Part shown: piece by piece, positions 35,059-48,000 of the stretch
Layout of the letters: each line of letters starts with the position of its first letter
Numbering within the stretch: the stretch's first letter is position 1
Assembly (NCBI GenBank): GCA_947034885.2
Contig: OX344754.2
Coordinates: 3,596,001-3,660,000 of the forward strand
Reading direction: 5' to 3'
DNA: 64,000 nucleotides
From: Thuidium tamariscinum
Taxonomy: Eukaryota; Streptophyta; Bryopsida; Hypnales; Thuidiaceae
Program-made: the position numbers and the translations under genes
The notes under the pieces: generated by a model
What the model was told of the DNA's origin: nothing
Seen by the model: the letters and a program-made list of their open reading frames with translations, nothing else
Database searches by the model: none

Positions 35059-35790
35059 GGGTGATTGCAAGAAAGACCAGTACTATTTTGCGTCACACTT
35101 TGAATGACAAAGTTGTTATTGATTATAACTTTTAAAGTATGAACCATATTAACTTGAAATTTTGCCTAAGATTTCTGACGTGACAACAATCAAATTCCTT
35201 ATTTTTCAGAAATTTTCAAAAATCATTTTATAATTAAATTTCAATTAAGCTAATTTGTCACACTTTGCGGTTTAGGGTTTTTTAGTACTGGGGAGCATCC
35301 AAAATTAATGATCTAAAGCTGAAATTTTTGTGGCCTATTCCTATACTAGGTAGTCATGTTTCTACCAAAGAAAATCTTTAAAATCATTATTTTCTTTCCT
35401 CTACATATGCGCAAATAGGCCTCCCTTGCGCGCATACTTTTGAACATTTAAGATAGTTTTGAGATCATTATTTTCGTGAAATCTCTTCATCATAAATTTC
35501 TCCCTAATTGAAAATTTTTATTTTTATTTTTAATTCGTTTTCCTCTTTTTTACAAATTAAAATGTCAAAGTACCTATTTTCATAAAAATTTGCACTTTTC
35601 TAGTTCTCCCACTTAGAGATTTTTCCTACACTTTTCCTTCCTAGAGTACCTTCTTCTTAGAGGTATATACCTAAAACATATTTTTTACATTTTTAAAAAA
35701 TTGTTTTTCTAATTATACAGTACTCCCAAAAATTTCAGCAGTACTGTGGAAAACGCTACATAAATTGGTCGGTCTTTCTTGCAATGACCC
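35059..35790. mobile_element. Family C non-autonomous DNA transposon, copy 6
   Basis: 732 bp; ends GGGTGATTGCAAGAAAGAC and GTCTTTCTTGCAATGACCC; 4-bp duplication TAGT (35055-35058, 35791-35794). Same orientation and inner order as copy 4. Confidence 0.85.
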
Positions 35791-35794
35791 TAGT

Positions 35795-36840
35795 CATCGA
35801 CCTGGTCCTCAATGGGTTAAGGTATGTATACCTATAATAAGGCCAGGTTTAGATTAGGATTTAGGACTAAGAAACTGTGGAAATGGAGAAATCCTATTGG
35901 TTGAGAATGTGCCCTCAATGGTTGAGAGCAATTCTATTTGTTGTGTGGTTTTTTGGACCAAGTTCTAGATCCTTGTTGAAATTTGGTCTAAGTACTCTCG
36001 AAATTTGATACATACAAGACATTTGGACTAAAAAGTGTCATATTTTCTAGATTTTGATCACATAACAATCTTGTAGACAATCAAGGCATGAGAACTTAGA
36101 ACCTTTAGTTGGTTTTTAGTAGTTAAAATAGAGACAATAATTTGAAAATTCATAATTTATTTATTTGATGGCCAAATAATGCATGCTAAAGTGCATTGGA
36201 ATCATGTTCTAATTGCCAATAAGATTGAACTAGAAATAATAGTTTATTATAGAAAATATGCTTTTCTATAATTAATAAGATTAAAGGCATTCATGTCTTT
36301 CCACAATCCACACAAATATGAAATAGAGTTTGGAGTCAAGGAATCATTTAATAAATAAAATTGGAATTGTCCATCTAAACTTTAAATTTTTATAGTTACC
36401 AATTTGTAGAAAAATGAATCATTTAACAAAGAAAATGGGATTGTTCATCTAAATTTTATTCATAGTTACAAATTTGTAGAAAATTTCTTTTAAACCATTA
36501 GCCATGTTCTAGCCACCTACATAAAAAGAACAATATAAATCCAATGTTTTATTAGAGTTGATACCTTCAACCAAATTTTGTAGCGACACAAGAAAAAACA
36601 AATTTTTTTCTTACAACAGCGATTGAATACTTATGCATAGGTCTATAGTTCTAGGACTTGTGAGTCAATTTGAAGGGCAAATCTTGTATATTTGGATGCA
36701 AAGTGTGTTAATCTAAAAAGACAAGTTATTAGGCTAATCATTGTGAAAATCAACCTTTTATGGTATTGTGAATCATTTGTTCAAAAATAACCTCAAAAGC
36801 ACTCATTACAAATCAAATTATTCACTTCATACAAAATTTC
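35795..36840. other. AT-rich intergenic DNA
   Basis: No gene or repeat with clear ends seen. Confidence 0.4.
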
Positions 36841-36843
36841 AAA

Positions 36844-37055
36844 CACTACAAGAAAAAGGGGTGCTTTAAGTATAGTCCTAGAGATAACATTTTAAGTAAT
36901 GACCTTTTCAGAAGACTTTAAGTAAGAAATAAGTGTCTTTCTAGTAAATTTTTACTAGAAAGACACTTATTTCTTACTTAAAGTCTTCTGAAAAGGTCAT
37001 TACTTAAAATGTTATCTCTAGGACTATACTTAAAGCACCCCTTTTTCTTGTAGTG
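36844..37055. mobile_element. CACTA-ended hairpin MITE, 212 bp
   Basis: Two arms of about 105 bases are complementary with no mismatch that I can find, around a 2-base centre. Ends CACTACAAGAAAAAGGGG and CCCCTTTTTCTTGTAGTG match the CACTA superfamily consensus, and the 3-bp duplication AAA flanks both sides (36841-36843, 37056-37058). No coding capacity; a transcript would form an unbranched hairpin. Confidence 0.9.
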
Positions 37056-37058
37056 AAA

Positions 37059-38715
37059 GATGAACATCTACACTTCCTACACAGAAGGATTTTTTGTCAT
37101 CCATCATAGTCTTAGTGTTTGTGGCATCCTTATAGAATTTATGTATGTTTTAGGTATTACAATGGCCAATTTTATTTATATGATTGAAATTCCATGACCT
37201 CAATACTTTTCTATTGATGTAGGGCATAAAATGTAAATCTATATATACATATATGTCCTAGCTTCTAAAGCACAGTATAAATGGATGTGACAAGTTTTGG
37301 TACCGAATGATTCATATTGGTCATTTTTAACAAAATTGACTTTGGTTATGTTATTGTCTTTGTTAGTATGAAATTCCTTCTTCAATTTTTTTTAAATGGA
37401 AAAAGTTTCACAAGATTAGCACTCTTGTAGGTACTTGCTTAGAACTTTGAAATCTATATAAGTTGAATTCTTATGTCACAATTTTGGATTACTAAGCACC
37501 TATAGATTTACATACAAATTCATATTGCATTTATGTTGCTTCTTAAAACTTGATTCAATTTTGTAGGTTCAACTTCATTGGTGCTCAATTGATTATGTTG
37601 TTTAGAAGTTGTGAGGAAAAATTTGTATATTATGTAACCATTTTTCAAGATTTCTCTTTGCTTACAAAGTTGGTGAGAAATCTATGTTCTTCATAATATT
37701 CTTCCATATAAGTGATGTGTTAGCAACAAACACTCATACTTTGTGAATTTCACCATTAGGTCATTGTCACATTTTGCTAACTCAAAATTCCATACATTGA
37801 ACACCTTCTACAACATTTTGTAGATAAGGTATAAGGTTGCAAAACCAATAGCAATGCTTTCACTCACCTTTAATGTCTAGGGAGCCCAATTGTAGTTGCA
37901 ACATGCAGTTTATTGACATAAACAATACATAAATTGAGATATAGAGTTATGACAAAAGTTTTTATTAATCCTTAAAGATGAATGAACTCCAATTCTAATC
38001 CCAATATGCTATTTTGGATGTAATCACAAAGGTGTATGGATTGAAATATGGAGTAGTAACAAAAGTTTATCTTCATGTGAAACTAAATTCAATCGTGTAC
38101 AACAACCCCAATGCAAATCATTATTGTCTATCTTACATGTATGAGAAGCTCCAAATTTGTTGAATCTTGTGTAGGCACCTTTCATAAGTTTGCAAAAATT
38201 GTGCTTCAAAGTTAAAAATTGATGCAAATCAAAGATATCAAATTGTTGTTGCTCACTCAAAAATCCCTCAAATCACAAACCATAAATTGTGTACTCTCTA
38301 ACTTGCCAAGATAAGAACATAATTTCAAATAGTTTTAAGGAAAATGGTTCAATATTATAATTGATACCATTAATTAAAGTTGGCAACTTGTAGAACGGAA
38401 GAGGGATGCACACCAAAAGTTGTTCAAACTTATTGAAGGTGGTTGTACTAGTATCATGTCATACTTGAGCATGATAAGATTTTAACATGACATTCAAATG
38501 AAAGATGCTCATTGTTGGTTTATCAATGTATGTCTTGTCATATTTTAGTACATTTTTTGTAGTCTATTAATCAAATACAATACCAAACATACCAAACCCT
38601 ACAACCCTTTTAAGGGTTAAAATATCATAAGCACCGCTTACACAAATGACAAGAGTTACAAGAGTTTAGAGTTTTTCCCGTAAATGAGCATTATGTTCAC
38701 CATCAATCTTTCAAG
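37059..38715. other. AT-rich intergenic DNA downstream of the phosphatase gene
   Basis: No gene seen; the 78-codon minus frame at 38024-38260 lacks any recognisable domain. The phosphatase 3' untranslated region should lie just below 38716. Confidence 0.4.
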
Positions 38716-41700
38716 TCAAACTGCAGGGTAGTTGGACATTGGAACTCCATCAGCGTCTTGGGAAGGGGGTGCGTGGGAAGGGGGGTTTGAATTGATAACA
38801 TTTCTGCGCTGGTGATAGCTAATGAAGGGGAGTGGACTTGCAGCTGCACATTACATTCAATGGAAAATTTCAGTTCATTTTTAAACCATGTGCATCCATT
38901 TTACAGCCAAAACTTCTAAGGAAGTGGAAATGACATATGTTGTTAGTCATCATAACTTCAAAGATATTCTCAGATAGAAAAAAAAACACTACTCTCTTAT
39001 TTTTCAGAAACACCACATCACACAATTATGTAAATAATTATAGATTTTCGGCGAGAATTCAGCTACTTACCTTCATCATCAAACAGGCTGGGGTAATGCT
39101 GTCTGTAGCAGAAATAAGCAACAATCAACCCTGCATATATATTAATACAGATTTCATTAACGACAGTTTATTATCACAACACATAGCCTAAGAAAAACCA
39201 TGACATCGAATGTGTGTGGAAGTTACAAATCTAAGCTTATTGCCGTGCAATGCTTTCAACATTATTTCTATGGGTGCAACCGATGCTTATCTCTACGCAG
39301 TTTCTTACCAATGAGCGCTCCCACAAAGACATCAAACCAATTGTGCCAATAGTTGTCAATCCGAGAGATTCCAACCAAAGTAGCGCCCACAAGTGGTAAG
39401 ACAATAGGAAACAGTTTCCACGAGTGACCCCTCTTGTCAAAGAATCCCAGTTTGCCTGCCAAGTACATCGACAAATAGCCGAGTCCTGCAAACGACCCTG
39501 CGCACAACCAACTCACAAGCCCACCCATTTTTAAGAGAAGGAATTTAAAAAAATTCTCCCAGCATGTATCCATGAGCATACCAAGAAGCTCCAAACAACA
39601 AGTGAACGTACATTGAACGATGAGCATATTTTCTTTAATGGCAGATTTCAGAGCATAAAAAATGTATAATACACGTACTCAAAGGTAAGAAAACTATTAC
39701 ATTCAAGTGCCTGAGCTCTAAGAACTACAATTTTCATGTGCTCATGTGGGTTTGGGGACAGCCATCTGACAAATTGAACTCTAGAATCTTGGGACGTTTG
39801 ATATGAGGTTCAATTGAGCTTCAGTTTTCAACTGTGAAACTCAAAACAGCTTTGAGTTGTAACCAGGCTAAAAACGGCTCTGGTTCCTTAACAGCTCACG
39901 TTTCCATTTGCAGACTCAAGTTACAAAGTCAAAATTGAAAACTTGATTTGCAACTCAAAACAGAGAGCTCTGGTTCCTAGAAGCAGACTTTGCTACACCA
40001 GATTTCTTAAAATTCTGCCATTTTAACACATATGAGGCCCGAAAATTCACAAAGGGATGTACAGCATACATGAGGCGTGGCCGCTTGGGAACGACTTGTA
40101 ACCTTGTTTCAGGTTGGAAGCTGACCCTGTACATTGCACATTGCCATTGGGGCCATACACCTGGCCAACAAGTCCCATTACATAAGCAGAATCAACTAAG
40201 AATTGTAACATCCATTGGCACTAAGAATGCCAATTTCGTTACAGTCGTCAAAAATTGTGCTATACATCTACACAAAGCTCTAAAAACTAGGATTGGTATA
40301 GATTTACATTTCAGTTGCGCACCCTGAAAAGTGCTGAAGTTGTGGAATTCCGTCAATTTAGGAAATTGACGTTTAAGGTAAGCCCTCTTCAGTTGAGCCT
40401 CTTTGTGCCACAATACTTCAGTAGAGCACATTTCAAACTTTGAAATATACAAAGTTGAGACTTAGAGTGAAGAGGCCACAACTGAATCGTCACGGCACAA
40501 AATAGGATGACTTACTCTAAGGTAGGAGGTTCATAAAGCACCCATTAAAGAGCTCAAATTGATTTGGGGAGGTCAGACTTCTTGAAATAATCTTAAGTGA
40601 ATTTACCTTGAAAGAAAAAATAAAATTGACATCTAACCCAAGTTATTTTGTATTTTTTGGAGCTACATGAAATTAGTTAATGAATTTTGAAGTTGAAACA
40701 CAATTGTCACTGATAGCGTCCACTTCTTGAAATGTAAACTATTTGCATATTGTTGATACAATGAGAAAGAAAAATGTACCTCTATGTTAGAGAACACTTC
40801 TAGAGTCCGAGCACTTTATGGACCTCCTACCTTACTGGAAACTGTCATTTTCCACTCAATCATGCAATCCCTCCAACTTAGTTGTAATTCATTAGCGAAG
40901 AGTTCAAACCAAGTTTGGCAAATTCGCTCACTGGCTACACACTGCAATTGACGACATGAACAACGAAGTCTATGGAAACTTTTAACATTGTTACTATATT
41001 TTGTATGTCTTGAATATGAATACATATATAAAGAATTTTTTCTTGTATATTTGTGGGATCACGACTTTATATGTACCCAGAAAGGAGGAAAAAAGACGTA
41101 CAGCTGTTGCGGTCACACTTCCAAAACAGCGTGCATAGAAATCAGGCCTCTGGTAGCCAAGGCCATCTTTTAATGCATCAGTGATCACAGCTGTGAGAAG
41201 AACTGCTGTGAGGAGACCTGTGCTTGGCATCGCAAAACTCAAAAAATTGTCAATTGATAGAGATTGGGGTTAATATCCTCAGAATATTCACCCTAAAGTA
41301 CAGTGTCAAGAGGAAGCTAGAAAAAACGCAAGCAGAGGATGCACTCTATAGTATGCTACTCGAAAGCATTTAAAGCAGAGAATGAGCATTCGATGACGGT
41401 CAAGTCCATGAAACTTATAAATAGAAAGACACGTAGAGCAGTACTAGATGGAGTGAGGTGAGGAGAGCGAATAAGTACCGAGAATTGAGTGGTGCAAATC
41501 ACGAATCATGCGTATCCAGATGAAGAAACCGAGTATGAAAACGATGGGGATCACAATTGCAATAACCTGCAATACAAAAATCCACGGTCACCAGAGATTC
41601 TTGTTTTCAAAATGAGCATTTTTCCGTATGGATATGTCTGGACTTGTCTATCCGATGTATATAGAGAATGAAACGTGAATCTCTGGACAACAATTTCTCT

Positions 41701-42553
41701 CAAGACACATAATTCTCATGCTAAGTTGCACAAAATCAGGATCTACATGTAAATCCGTAAGCCAAATTGGCGGTCAATTCCATGGGCCATTTTGGCATTG
41801 AAATTAGCTTGTTGTGCCGATAAATAAGAAAATTGTATTTCATGTTCTAACATTATGCCCTGCTAAGCTAGGATTTCTACCCCAAATCTCCTCCCGGCTC
41901 CCTAAATAATGTCATTTCCTTTCTTGCTTGAGGGTCTACAGCACCGATTTTTATCAAAAAACAACGCCAACTAAACGAAATTTGAAGTTCTTAAATTTGA
42001 ATTGTCTACTCTAAATTTGAATTACCTCAGAAAATCTCAATGAGGATGGACACTAGGATCGTATATCATCCAATAGTGAGGCAGGAGATAGCCTTGAGTG
42101 CTAAAAGTTTTGGAAAGAAGAAAATTATTCTGGCTTATACTTATTACAGCCCCGCTCTACATGCTAACTGTAGATTTTACATCCTCACTGAGGTTATGCA
42201 ACTGTTGGTCGTAATTTCCTAGAAAGTCACTTGCATAAGACATCTGTACAAGGTACAACTTCCTACTCAGATTCTGAAAAAAAATTAAAAATAGACTTGC
42301 GTGTGAAGGATGATATGATACATACCGGGACAGCAGCCGCAGGGACAGTTTGATGAAGCAAAGGGTAGCTGTACCGGCCTGTGCTAAACATGCGTTCTCC
42401 AATATACCGTCTGTAAGGATGGATGATCTCCAGCACAATATAAAGGACAAAAAGTAGGACCACGAACACCCAATCCTTCCAGTGGTGCAACACTAGCCTT
42501 CCCAAATTGAGGTTTGTTGGGCCATCAGGTTGCCCAGAGCTTGGAATTCGCAT
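38716..42553 (-). CDS. Lipid phosphate phosphatase (LPP/PAP2 family), 7 exons
   Basis: Exons (minus strand, in order): 42553-42326, 41566-41479, 41217-41102, 40160-40070, 39497-39309, 39130-39071, 38843-38716. All introns are GT-AG, phases agree, and the total is 900 bp for 299 residues, close to the usual plant size. Membrane enzymes of this family dephosphorylate phosphatidic acid, diacylglycerol pyrophosphate and related lipids. The three catalytic motifs are complete: C1 KDGLGYQRP (122-130), C2 PSGH (169-172), C3 SRIDNYWH (219-226), which carries the nucleophilic His226. Hydrophobic spans at about 28-46, 74-92, 107-121 and in exons 5-6 fit the six-helix fold. The start at 42553 follows an in-frame TAA; a TTGCAG just upstream suggests a spliced leader. 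Intron 3 holds a MITE. Confidence 0.92.
40520..40832. mobile_element. AGGTAG-clan MITE (family A) inside the phosphatase intron 3
   Basis: 313 bp flanked by TA on both sides, with inverted ends AGGTAGGAGGTTCATAAAG and CTTTATGGACCTCCTACCT. This is the cleanest full copy of family A and defines its ends. It lies in intron 40161-41101, in no conflict with exons. Confidence 0.85.
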
Positions 42554-44300
42554 CTTCACTGCAACAGCTGTTTAATTAATTAAACACAGGTTCAATCTTG
42601 CCAACGGTTCCTGTGCAGGGCGCACAAGGAGGTGTTAAAATGGCCCAAAACGTGACATGTTAGTGCTGAAAATTTTGAAACTAGTATTTTCAGGTGCCCA
42701 TAGCTTCGAAAAATAGAATTTTCAAGGGCTTGGACACGTGGGTTAAGAATTTTTGTATCATATCTAAAATCTGGAAGTGATATAACGTAGATATGAAATC
42801 AGTATGTATAGTTCTCTAAAGAGCTCCAATTTTCTGTTCGGGAACTCTAATTTGAAGTGGGAACCTCAGCCTTCCTGTGCCCTCCATTTAACTTTCTGAA
42901 ATTCTGCTATTTTAACGAACATCGGCAACATCGGCAAGACTCTGTCTACCCCAGACGAGGTTAAGGAACACCGAAACATTCAAAATACTAACGCACAATT
43001 ACTAGCTTTAACAATTCTAACGCACAATTCAGCAGCTCACATCGAAACATCAAGACCTTGAAATCCGAATACAGAATGTAAATTAACCTCCGCAGTATAT
43101 TTTCAAAACCTATGGCGTTAAAGAGTTCAAGCAGCATCCAGCTGAAGATAAAACTGACACCAAACACTAGTAATTTCATCATCGAACACCACCATCACGT
43201 CCACCACGATCGCAACACCGTACTTGCAGTACTCTACGTACCTCCACACAACTCCAACAGCACCTTCGCCAGGGCTCCAAAAATTGCAAAATGTTCGTGT
43301 TGTGCACTCCACAACATCAAGACGTCGTCAAAAGCACGCACCGACGGAGAAATTCAGAAGGAAAGAGCCCAGGACTCCCTAATAATACATCCCCCTGCCT
43401 CAGATGCCCCTTCCCCAGATGTAAGATAAACCCTAAACCCTAAACCATTAATTTCAGTTGCCTCCCGAGTCGAAGAGGGCGGGGACTGAGGGCGGCCAAG
43501 TCTGCATGTACATTCTAACGTGGAGCGCTTCTGTTGAGCTTCACATTGCAAGCTGTCGTAAGTATTCTCGAAGACGGTCTCTGTCTTCTTGAAATCCTGT
43601 AGATCACAATTTCAAAGTTTTCGCTCAGGATCAGTCTTGTGCTGCAGAAATTGAACTGATTGCGGGAAACAGCTTAAAATTGCAATGCAACAACTCAGAC
43701 AAGCACACATGTTCCTTTTCGATCTGCAAAATCAAGAGATTTTGGGATGAGAATTTAGAAATAGGAATACCATGTTACGAAAGAGACTCTCAATACCCAA
43801 GAAATCAACTGTTCTAATCAATCAGAATGACTCAGTGATGGAAGGTAAGATAGATGAACCTCCTTATTGAAGATGGTGACTGCATTGAAAATGAACAGCA
43901 GCATTATCTGCAATTGCGGCTCATTTGCAGCTTATTAATGCCATTCTTGGTTTAAAATTTGCAAACGAGGAAGATTTGTGCCTCTAATTTGCAACTTATT
44001 GTGGCTTCACTGATGTCTCACCATCTATTGATTGAAACTTTTACTCACGCGTTGCTTGCAATCAGACGTTCGTAGATTCAGGTGCGGGTGGGCAAGTATG
44101 GAATTTCAAAGCTTCAGGATGGAATTTCGGGCTAGCTCGGTTCTGTACTTCGTCTGAGAAATTCCGGAGGTGTCCTGTGGTATCGGGTCAATGCAATTTT
44201 GGGAATTCTCTAGTTTTCAATCTCGAACACGACTTGGGTTGAGCACTCAGAAGGAAGCATTCCGTGTTTTGGTCACTGGAAGAATTTGATGCTAGGTTTC
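42554..44300 (-). promoter_or_regulatory. Phosphatase upstream region with tandem telo-box
   Basis: The stretch 43000-43700 is GC-richer and likely holds the promoter and leader. At 43428-43446 AAACCCTAA occurs twice in tandem (TTTAGGG on the gene strand), the telo-box found in many plant housekeeping promoters. A possible noncoding exon ends at the AG/GTTAAT near 43089. No protein-coding exon upstream of 42553 can be joined in frame. Confidence 0.4.
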
Positions 44301-44339
44301 TTAGGTGCACTAGGAACTTTCTCTCTGGAGGCTCTCAGG

Positions 44340-45021
44340 CTCGAAAACCGCCCACCTTGGCGCCAATCTACATTGTTTGCAAATGCTACTTTTTCATATT
44401 TTCAGGAATGTACAAAATATGTACATTTGAGAGGTGGGTGGTTTCAGAGCCCTATGCCATTTTGACTTCAAAATTTCATAACTAATTTCACAAAACTCCA
44501 AAAAATATGAAACAACTTGGGTTAAATGTCAATTCCACTTGTTTTTACGATGGAAGCACCCAAAACTATCTTAATAAGGAATTCAGCATAGTTGGAGGCA
44601 ATTTTTTCTAAAAATAATATTTCCTAGTATTAGCGAGTGAAAATTATGAAATTCAAAAAAAAAAAAAAATTTAGATGTAATTTCTATAATTTTTCAAAGT
44701 GTTGGCTCCCTGAACCACTAAAACTATTCAATAGATGCCTCCAAAATTAAACATTGCTAATTAAAATCAACAATGAGCCAATCAGATTTTGGTATATGTC
44801 CTTTAATTGCATCAACAAATTGCAGTCAAACATTTGGCAAACACATTTACTACAATCTAGGGACAATTTTGGATGAGTCTAGGGCCTACTCCAAGGTACA
44901 AGTGCGGTATTAGGTGTTTCTCCTTTAAGTGAAAAATTTATTGAAAAATAATCCAAAAAGTTTCACCTCTCCAAAATTCAATTTTAGTTCTTAGATGAGT
45001 GCTTTCTAGACATCCTCCCTT
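44340..45021. mobile_element. AGGTAG-clan MITE (family A) split by a family B insertion
   Basis: The left part carries TGTACAAAATATGTACATTT, GAGCCCTATGCCATTTT and TGAAACAACTTGGGTTA; the right part carries AGTTTCACCTCTCCAAAATTC and ends CATCCTCCCT before TA. The two parts join at the same place relative to intact copies, with a family B element between. Confidence 0.6.
44560..44915. mobile_element. Family B MITE, copy 3 (nested)
   Basis: Starts about GGAAGCACCCAAAAC and ends about TTAGGTGTTTCTCC (inverted partners). The inside matches 7205-7590 (TAAAAATAATATTT, TTAGCGAGTGAAAAT, GTTGGCTCCCT). Inserted into family A. Confidence 0.6.
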
Positions 45022-48000
45022 AATCCATGTCAAGCAAAACTTTATACATAAAGTACAAACTCCTAAGAAATGTTCTATGCTCATCAACACCCACCAACAT
45101 TACTTTGGCTCAAAACTATTTTTTAAGACTACTTTCTATAACGGAAAAGTGCTTCAAATCAAGCAAGCATCTTGTAGATTGTAAATAGATTAGTGAAAAA
45201 TTAATAGTAGATTGGTGGTGGATTTAATTGGCAATAGCTTCTAAAACCTTCTAACTATGATTTTATTTGTTATCTCATAATTTTTTTACTATACTAAGGT
45301 GAGTACACTAAAAATTGCCACAAATTGGTACTTTGTCTAGATTGGATACAATTTATAGAAATTATGAAGGATCAAAGTCTAGTTCTAAAAGTGTTTCTTT
45401 CAGCGTAGGTATATAATTGATTTTAGAGATGAATAGAGTTTAAAGATGGTAGCCTTAGATTAGGGATGCTTTAGGGGGACCTACTTTACTTTTCATAGAT
45501 TGATATTCCTAAAAACTTAATACTTTTAGTTTCTCTCTCATAACTTTCTTAATATAAAGTTAGTTTTAAATTTGATGAGGAATTAACTGTATAGTGAAGG
45601 GTCTTGGTGAAGGATGAAATATAGTAAGTTTTAAAAGATTTAGATTTTGTAGCATTGACTCCCTATAAAGTAACAATCTATCGCGCCTTGATCACATAAA
45701 CTACTATTGATTAAGCTAAATTACATTAATATAAGGCTTTGACTTTTTCAAATACTTTTTGAGTAGCGAACAACTCAAAATTCTTCACATTCATTATAGA
45801 TGTAGCTTTAATCAATCAAAAGCCTAAGCTTCAGGGTGTATTTTTTACTATAATTAAGAGTTACTAAGTTTTCTTCAAATACTAATTTAAAAATTGCATC
45901 ATTGTATGGTAAATAGAAAGGACTTTAGAATGAAATAAGATACATACATCTAGAATTATTTAGTAAAAACACTTTGCAAAGATCTTAAAAAACTCTAGAA
46001 AAAAGATAGGGGTAGTTTCATACAATAGTGTGTAAAAAACAATCATCTTACAAGATTGATATTTCCAAAAGAATCTTTAACATATTTAAATAATGTTGTA
46101 AGATATCCTTAGAAAAACTGAAATATATACAGTGACTCAAAAAATTTATTGGCCAATATATAAACTGCTCTTAGAAATTGAGAATTTAAAATTATAAAGT
46201 GAAATTTGGACATATTGTTGCACACAAGGGAATCTAGCGACCTTCATGTGTAATTTTACTAAAAATAAACCAATTTCTAAACCTATTATTTGAATGAAAT
46301 TTCTATAAAAAAAAAACTTTTTGTAAAATCACATCCTAGTTGCATTCTAATTACAATTTTGTCACATTCTAGTTGCATCCTAGTAGCATCTTGGTTAAAT
46401 TTCACTAGAAATTTTAATTGTTTTTTGTTGTTTCTTAGTCACATTGTAATCATTTTTTAGTTCATTTGCATTTGAGTTGTTTTTTAATTGTTTTGAATTC
46501 ATTTCCTCCTCCTCCTATATCAACTATCCCATATCAATTGTCATAAGTACCATTAAGTTGAACATTTAAGACTCATAAGTTGTTTTACTTTTATATGAGT
46601 AACATTCTTAATAAAATTCTAAAATTTCTACATTTTGTAGATTTATGAATTTAAAGAAATTCAAAATATCTAAAATCCAAATAATTTCAAATCTATAGAT
46701 CATTGAGCTTAGAATTTACAAATTTACAAATCTACAAGTTACAAATATTTCACAAAATGAATTATTCTTGTTTGTGACTTTATTGCAATAAAGTCACAAA
46801 CAAGTCATAAACAAGTCATAGATGAGTTGCAATGAAGCTACAAATGAGCTACAAACATGTCATATATTAGATGCAAACAATCAAATACCACATAAGCAAT
46901 CACATCAAAAGAGCTTGTCAACAAAGTTCCAAGTAGGCTACTAGATGAAAAATGACCCTATTTCGCTCTACAACTACAATTTGACATGCAACTTGCCCAT
47001 AACAATTAGAAGCCTCTATATTATCACCAATTGCAAATGTACAATGCAACCCCAAAAGGTCAATTGTTCTTTGTAGTTGCAAAATCCTTCATTTTCTTCT
47101 AATGTTCTATTTTGAGGACTCTAGAACAATGACATCATTTGGATTCTTTATACTTGACAACCCCAAAAATTACTTCAATACAACCATAGACTTGGTGTTG
47201 GAAACTCATATGAGGCATCAAGGGAATGTTTTATTGTTTCTTGCTGTCAAGAACAAATTGAGAAGGTAGAGATGATTTTGAAACAAAATCTATAAATGTT
47301 TGATTGTAATCAAATGATCTTCTACATGCTGCATGCAAATCTTTCATGTGACATGAGAGCAAAAATATTTAGGAGGTGTTGTGGAGGTGCTTAAAAGCTC
47401 ATCCTAGCAACAAGCTTTACAAAAACATCTATATGTATTGTTAGCATTAAATATATTGTTGATATAGGGTTTTGGAAATAGAAAATGTACTATTCTTAAA
47501 TTGGTGCAAATTTTGTGGTTGGTACTACTGTGTTACAAGCAAGAGCCACTAGCATGCAAGTCAAGCTAGGCAAAATGGCAAATGCTTTTGTATTCATATA
47601 CTATAGTCACTACAAGAAACCAATGTACAAACTTTTACAAATGGATTTTAGTAGACATCTAATGCAATATATTGTATTATTATGTCAACAAAAACTTCTA
47701 ATATAACATTATTGTTGATATAAAAACACAATTTGTTACATTGAATGTCAACTAAAATCTGTCTATAAAAATTTGGGCTAATAATCTAAAATGTGAGTTT
47801 CTTATACAATGAATTTTTTCAAGATGAGATGGAAAAAGATACAATCCCTAAAGCCCGAAGGGTTCACTTAAGTAGTTTGGTGCTCTTGATGGCGGGTGTG
47901 GGCATTAAAAATATTTCAAATTTGACTTTAATAACCCTCCAAAGAAGAAGATGTTGAAAATGGCATTGCAACAAGTATATGCATGAGGTGCATTGAATGA

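Noticed and set aside
43112-43429. 105-codon plus frame and 61-64-codon minus frames upstream of the phosphatase
   Set aside because: No family signature. Attempts to join the minus frames to the phosphatase exon in phase fail, so this is treated as promoter or leader.
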